From positions 124,001 to 188,000 of the forward strand of contig NZ_JAJMZJ010000001.1 in the NCBI RefSeq assembly GCF_021012875.1: a stretch of DNA of 64,000 nt. Reading direction: 5' to 3'. This DNA is from Peptoniphilus sp. KCTC 25270 (GTDB lineage: Bacteria > Bacillota > Clostridia > Tissierellales > Peptoniphilaceae). This document shows positions 62,539 to 64,000 of the stretch, in pieces; positions within the stretch are counted from its first letter, which is position 1; each line of letters starts with the position of its first letter. A program made the translations under genes and the position numbers. Under the pieces are notes generated by a model. That model worked only from the letters and a program-made list of their open reading frames with translations, did no database searches and was not told the DNA's origin.

Positions 62539-63498
62539 ATGAAAGAAATTCGAATCAATAAAATGGTATTGAAAAAGCCCTTTGTTATGCCGCCGATGGC
62601 AACGGAAAAATCGGAAAACGGGTCTGTTGGAGAGGGAATGATTTCCTATTACAAAGAACGGGCCCAGAATACAAATTTTGGCCTAATTATTGTGGAGCAT
62701 TGCTTTGTGGCAAAAGACGGGATGGCCAGCGTGGGACAATTGTCCATAGCCAAGGACGAGGATATTGCTGGTTTGAGAAAATTAACCGAAGCCGTTCATT
62801 CTGCCAATTCAGAAATCAAAATTTTTGCTCAAATCAATCACGCGGGCAGCAAAACCACAGAAGAAGTTACGGGAGAAAAAGTCATTGGACCAAGTGCCTA
62901 CGAAGGCCGCGGTGTAGGAGAAATCCTTGAAGAAGACCGCATTCGTTTGAAGACGGCCTTTGTTCAAGGGGCAAGACGGGCGAAAGAATCGGGATTCGAT
63001 GGAGTCGAAATTCATTCGGCCCATGGATATTTGTTGAATCAATTTTACAGCCCTCTTAGAAATTATCGAAAGGATGAGTATGGGCCAGATTCCATAGAAA
63101 ATCGAATTCGTTTCCTTGTGGAAATTTATGAAGAAATTCGAAAAGAAGTGGGAGACACCTATCCCGTTGCCGTTCGCTTGGGAGGAAAAGATTACAAAGA
63201 AGGCGGAAGTACCGTTGAAGATGCTGCAAAAGTGGCCAAAATTTTAGAAGCCAAAGGCGTAGATTTGCTAGATATTACCGGCGGTGTAACGGGATATACC
63301 GTAGAGGGAAATCAGGAACCGGGCTGGTTTGGAGAAATTTCAGAAGCCATAAAAAAAGAGGTTTCCATACCTGTTTTATTAACCGGAGGATTTAAGACAA
63401 AGGAACAAGGAGAAAAATTCTTAGAAGAAGAAAAGGCCGATCTAATCGGAATTGGACGAGCGTTTCTAAAAGATGCCAAATGGGAGATGAAGGAGTAA
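62539..63498 (+). CDS. NADH:flavin oxidoreductase, old yellow enzyme family
   Basis: 319 residues, FMN-binding TIM barrel. VMPPMATEKSENGS, FAQINHAGSKT, SGFDGVEIHSAHGYLLNQFYSP (His/Tyr proton donors), RNYRKDEYGPDSIENRIRF, and VLLTGGFKTKEQGEK with IGIGRAFLKD for phosphate binding. The C-terminal Fe-S/FAD half of 2,4-dienoyl-CoA reductase is missing, so it is the short OYE form. Likely acts on an electron-poor C=C bond. Paired with the upstream ferredoxin-nitroreductase. Confidence 0.92.
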   Translation: MKEIRINKMVLKKPFVMPPMATEKSENGSVGEGMISYYKERAQNTNFGLIIVEHCFVAKDGMASVGQLSIAKDEDIAGLRKLTEAVHSANSEIKIFAQINHAGSKTTEEVTGEKVIGPSAYEGRGVGEILEEDRIRLKTAFVQGARRAKESGFDGVEIHSAHGYLLNQFYSPLRNYRKDEYGPDSIENRIRFLVEIYEEIRKEVGDTYPVAVRLGGKDYKEGGSTVEDAAKVAKILEAKGVDLLDITGGVTGYTVEGNQEPGWFGEISEAIKKEVSIPVLLTGGFKTKEQGEKFLEEEKADLIGIGRAFLKDAKWEMKE

Positions 63499-63594
63499 AG
63501 TCTAAGATTTATCCAAGGGCGAACCAAGAAGTGGCTGAAAATCCCAAAGGGGAAATTGGGTCGGTTATAATAAAGAAAAAACGGGAGAAGTCTT

Positions 63595-64000
63595 GTGAAA
63601 CCATTAAAAATAATAAAAGGAATTTTAATTTTGGGATTGGTCGCTTTTGGAGTCTATTTTACTTTTGGCATGGAGGAAGAAATTCAGACCACTTACTATT
63701 ATTTGGAATCCGACAAAATTACAGCACCTATTCGAATCGCCCTAGTATCGGACACTCACAGTGAAACATTTGGGGAAGACAACAAAGAATTATATGAGAG
63801 AATCCAAAAAGAAGAAGTGGATTTGATTTGTATGCCAGGAGATATTTTAGACGACAAGAAAGATCCAGAAAAAGGATACAAATCCGTAAAAGATTTTTCA
63901 ACTTTAGCTCCCACTTTTTACACAACAGGAAACCATGAAATTCGCCGAAAAGAAAACAAAGAAATTCAAAATCGCATGGAATCTATGAGGATTCATGTTC
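63595..64000 (+). CDS. Metallophosphoesterase (partial, runs off right edge)
   Basis: About 135 residues visible. N-terminal membrane helix (IIKGILILGLVAFGVYF), then the calcineurin-like phosphoesterase motifs ALVSDTHSETFG, MPGDILDD and TTGNHE in order. GTG 63595 follows GGGAG, with -10 TATAAT at 63566-63571. Membrane-anchored YkuE/YaeI-like phosphoesterase is likely; some act on UDP-diacylglucosamine, but that is not shown here. Confidence 0.88.
   Translation, partial: MKPLKIIKGILILGLVAFGVYFTFGMEEEIQTTYYYLESDKITAPIRIALVSDTHSETFGEDNKELYERIQKEEVDLICMPGDILDDKKDPEKGYKSVKDFSTLAPTFYTTGNHEIRRKENKEIQNRMESMRIHV

Noticed and set aside
1-64000. CRISPR arrays, insertion sequences, prophage or integrase genes
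   Set aside because: No regularly spaced repeats, transposase, integrase or phage structural genes were seen on either strand.

Overview
The window reads as chromosomal DNA of a low-GC, Gram-positive anaerobe (Bacillota, clostridial/Tissierellia-like). Evidence: AGGAGG-type ribosome binding sites, frequent TTG and GTG starts, many Rho-independent terminators, an LtaS-like sulfatase, RodA, oxygen-independent NAD synthesis through aspartate dehydrogenase, and several flavin and iron-sulfur proteins. A Peptoniphilaceae-like host is my guess; nothing here proves the genus. I see no prophage, insertion sequence or CRISPR array.

Layout. 1-8.9 kb: a cut-off UvrD-like helicase (-), then PAP2 phosphatase and a nitroreductase-like protein, a Zn/Cd P-type ATPase behind an ArsR-type operator, and a tight run of TPR protein, methionine aminopeptidase, hemolysin III/PAQR protein, MATE exporter and cyclophilin. 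9-11.3 kb: a two-gene ABC exporter (-). 11.4-14.8 kb: thymidine kinase, HTH-fused pseudouridine kinase, pseudouridine-5'-phosphate glycosidase and a GntR/FCD regulator in one overlapping operon. 14.8-20.8 kb: a second GntR/FCD regulator, then a TRAP transporter (DctP-Q-M) with an aminotransferase and a D-2-hydroxyacid dehydrogenase. 20.8-25.2 kb: RodA (-), QueG, Nth, VanW/G5 protein. 25.4-37.9 kb: rpoB-rpoC, bioY, and the str operon (rpsL-rpsG-fusA-tuf) behind a structured leader. 38-40.5 kb: DUF4256 protein, radical SAM protein (-), MBL-fold hydrolase (-).

40.5-41.7 kb is the main stretch without long genes. It holds a possible type I toxin-antitoxin-like cassette, tRNA-Pro(GGG), and a compact unit (promoter, ribosome site, 50-codon ORF, terminator) not explained by any family I know. 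41.7-51.2 kb is the purine operon purF-M-N-H followed by a single 1646-residue PurD-PurL fusion; purE, purC, purK and purB are absent. 51.3-53.9 kb: FAD-dependent oxidoreductase, hemerythrin-like protein and a convergent Rrf2 regulator with an IscR-like cysteine triad. 54-56.4 kb: rpmG-secE-nusG-rplK-rplA behind a leader with two mutually exclusive pairings. rplJ-rplL follow neither rplA nor precede rpoB, so the usual rplKAJL-rpoBC order is broken. 56.5-58.4 kb: LtaS-like sulfatase. 58.4-61.6 kb: NAD operon nadA-nadC-niaR-nadX (-) with three 12-bp-phased repeats over its promoter. 61.7-64 kb: ferredoxin-nitroreductase, old-yellow-enzyme-like reductase, and a cut-off metallophosphoesterase.

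Best candidates for something new: the 40.8-41.0 kb cassette, the 41.45 kb small gene, the PurD-PurL fusion, and the rpsL and rpmG leaders.
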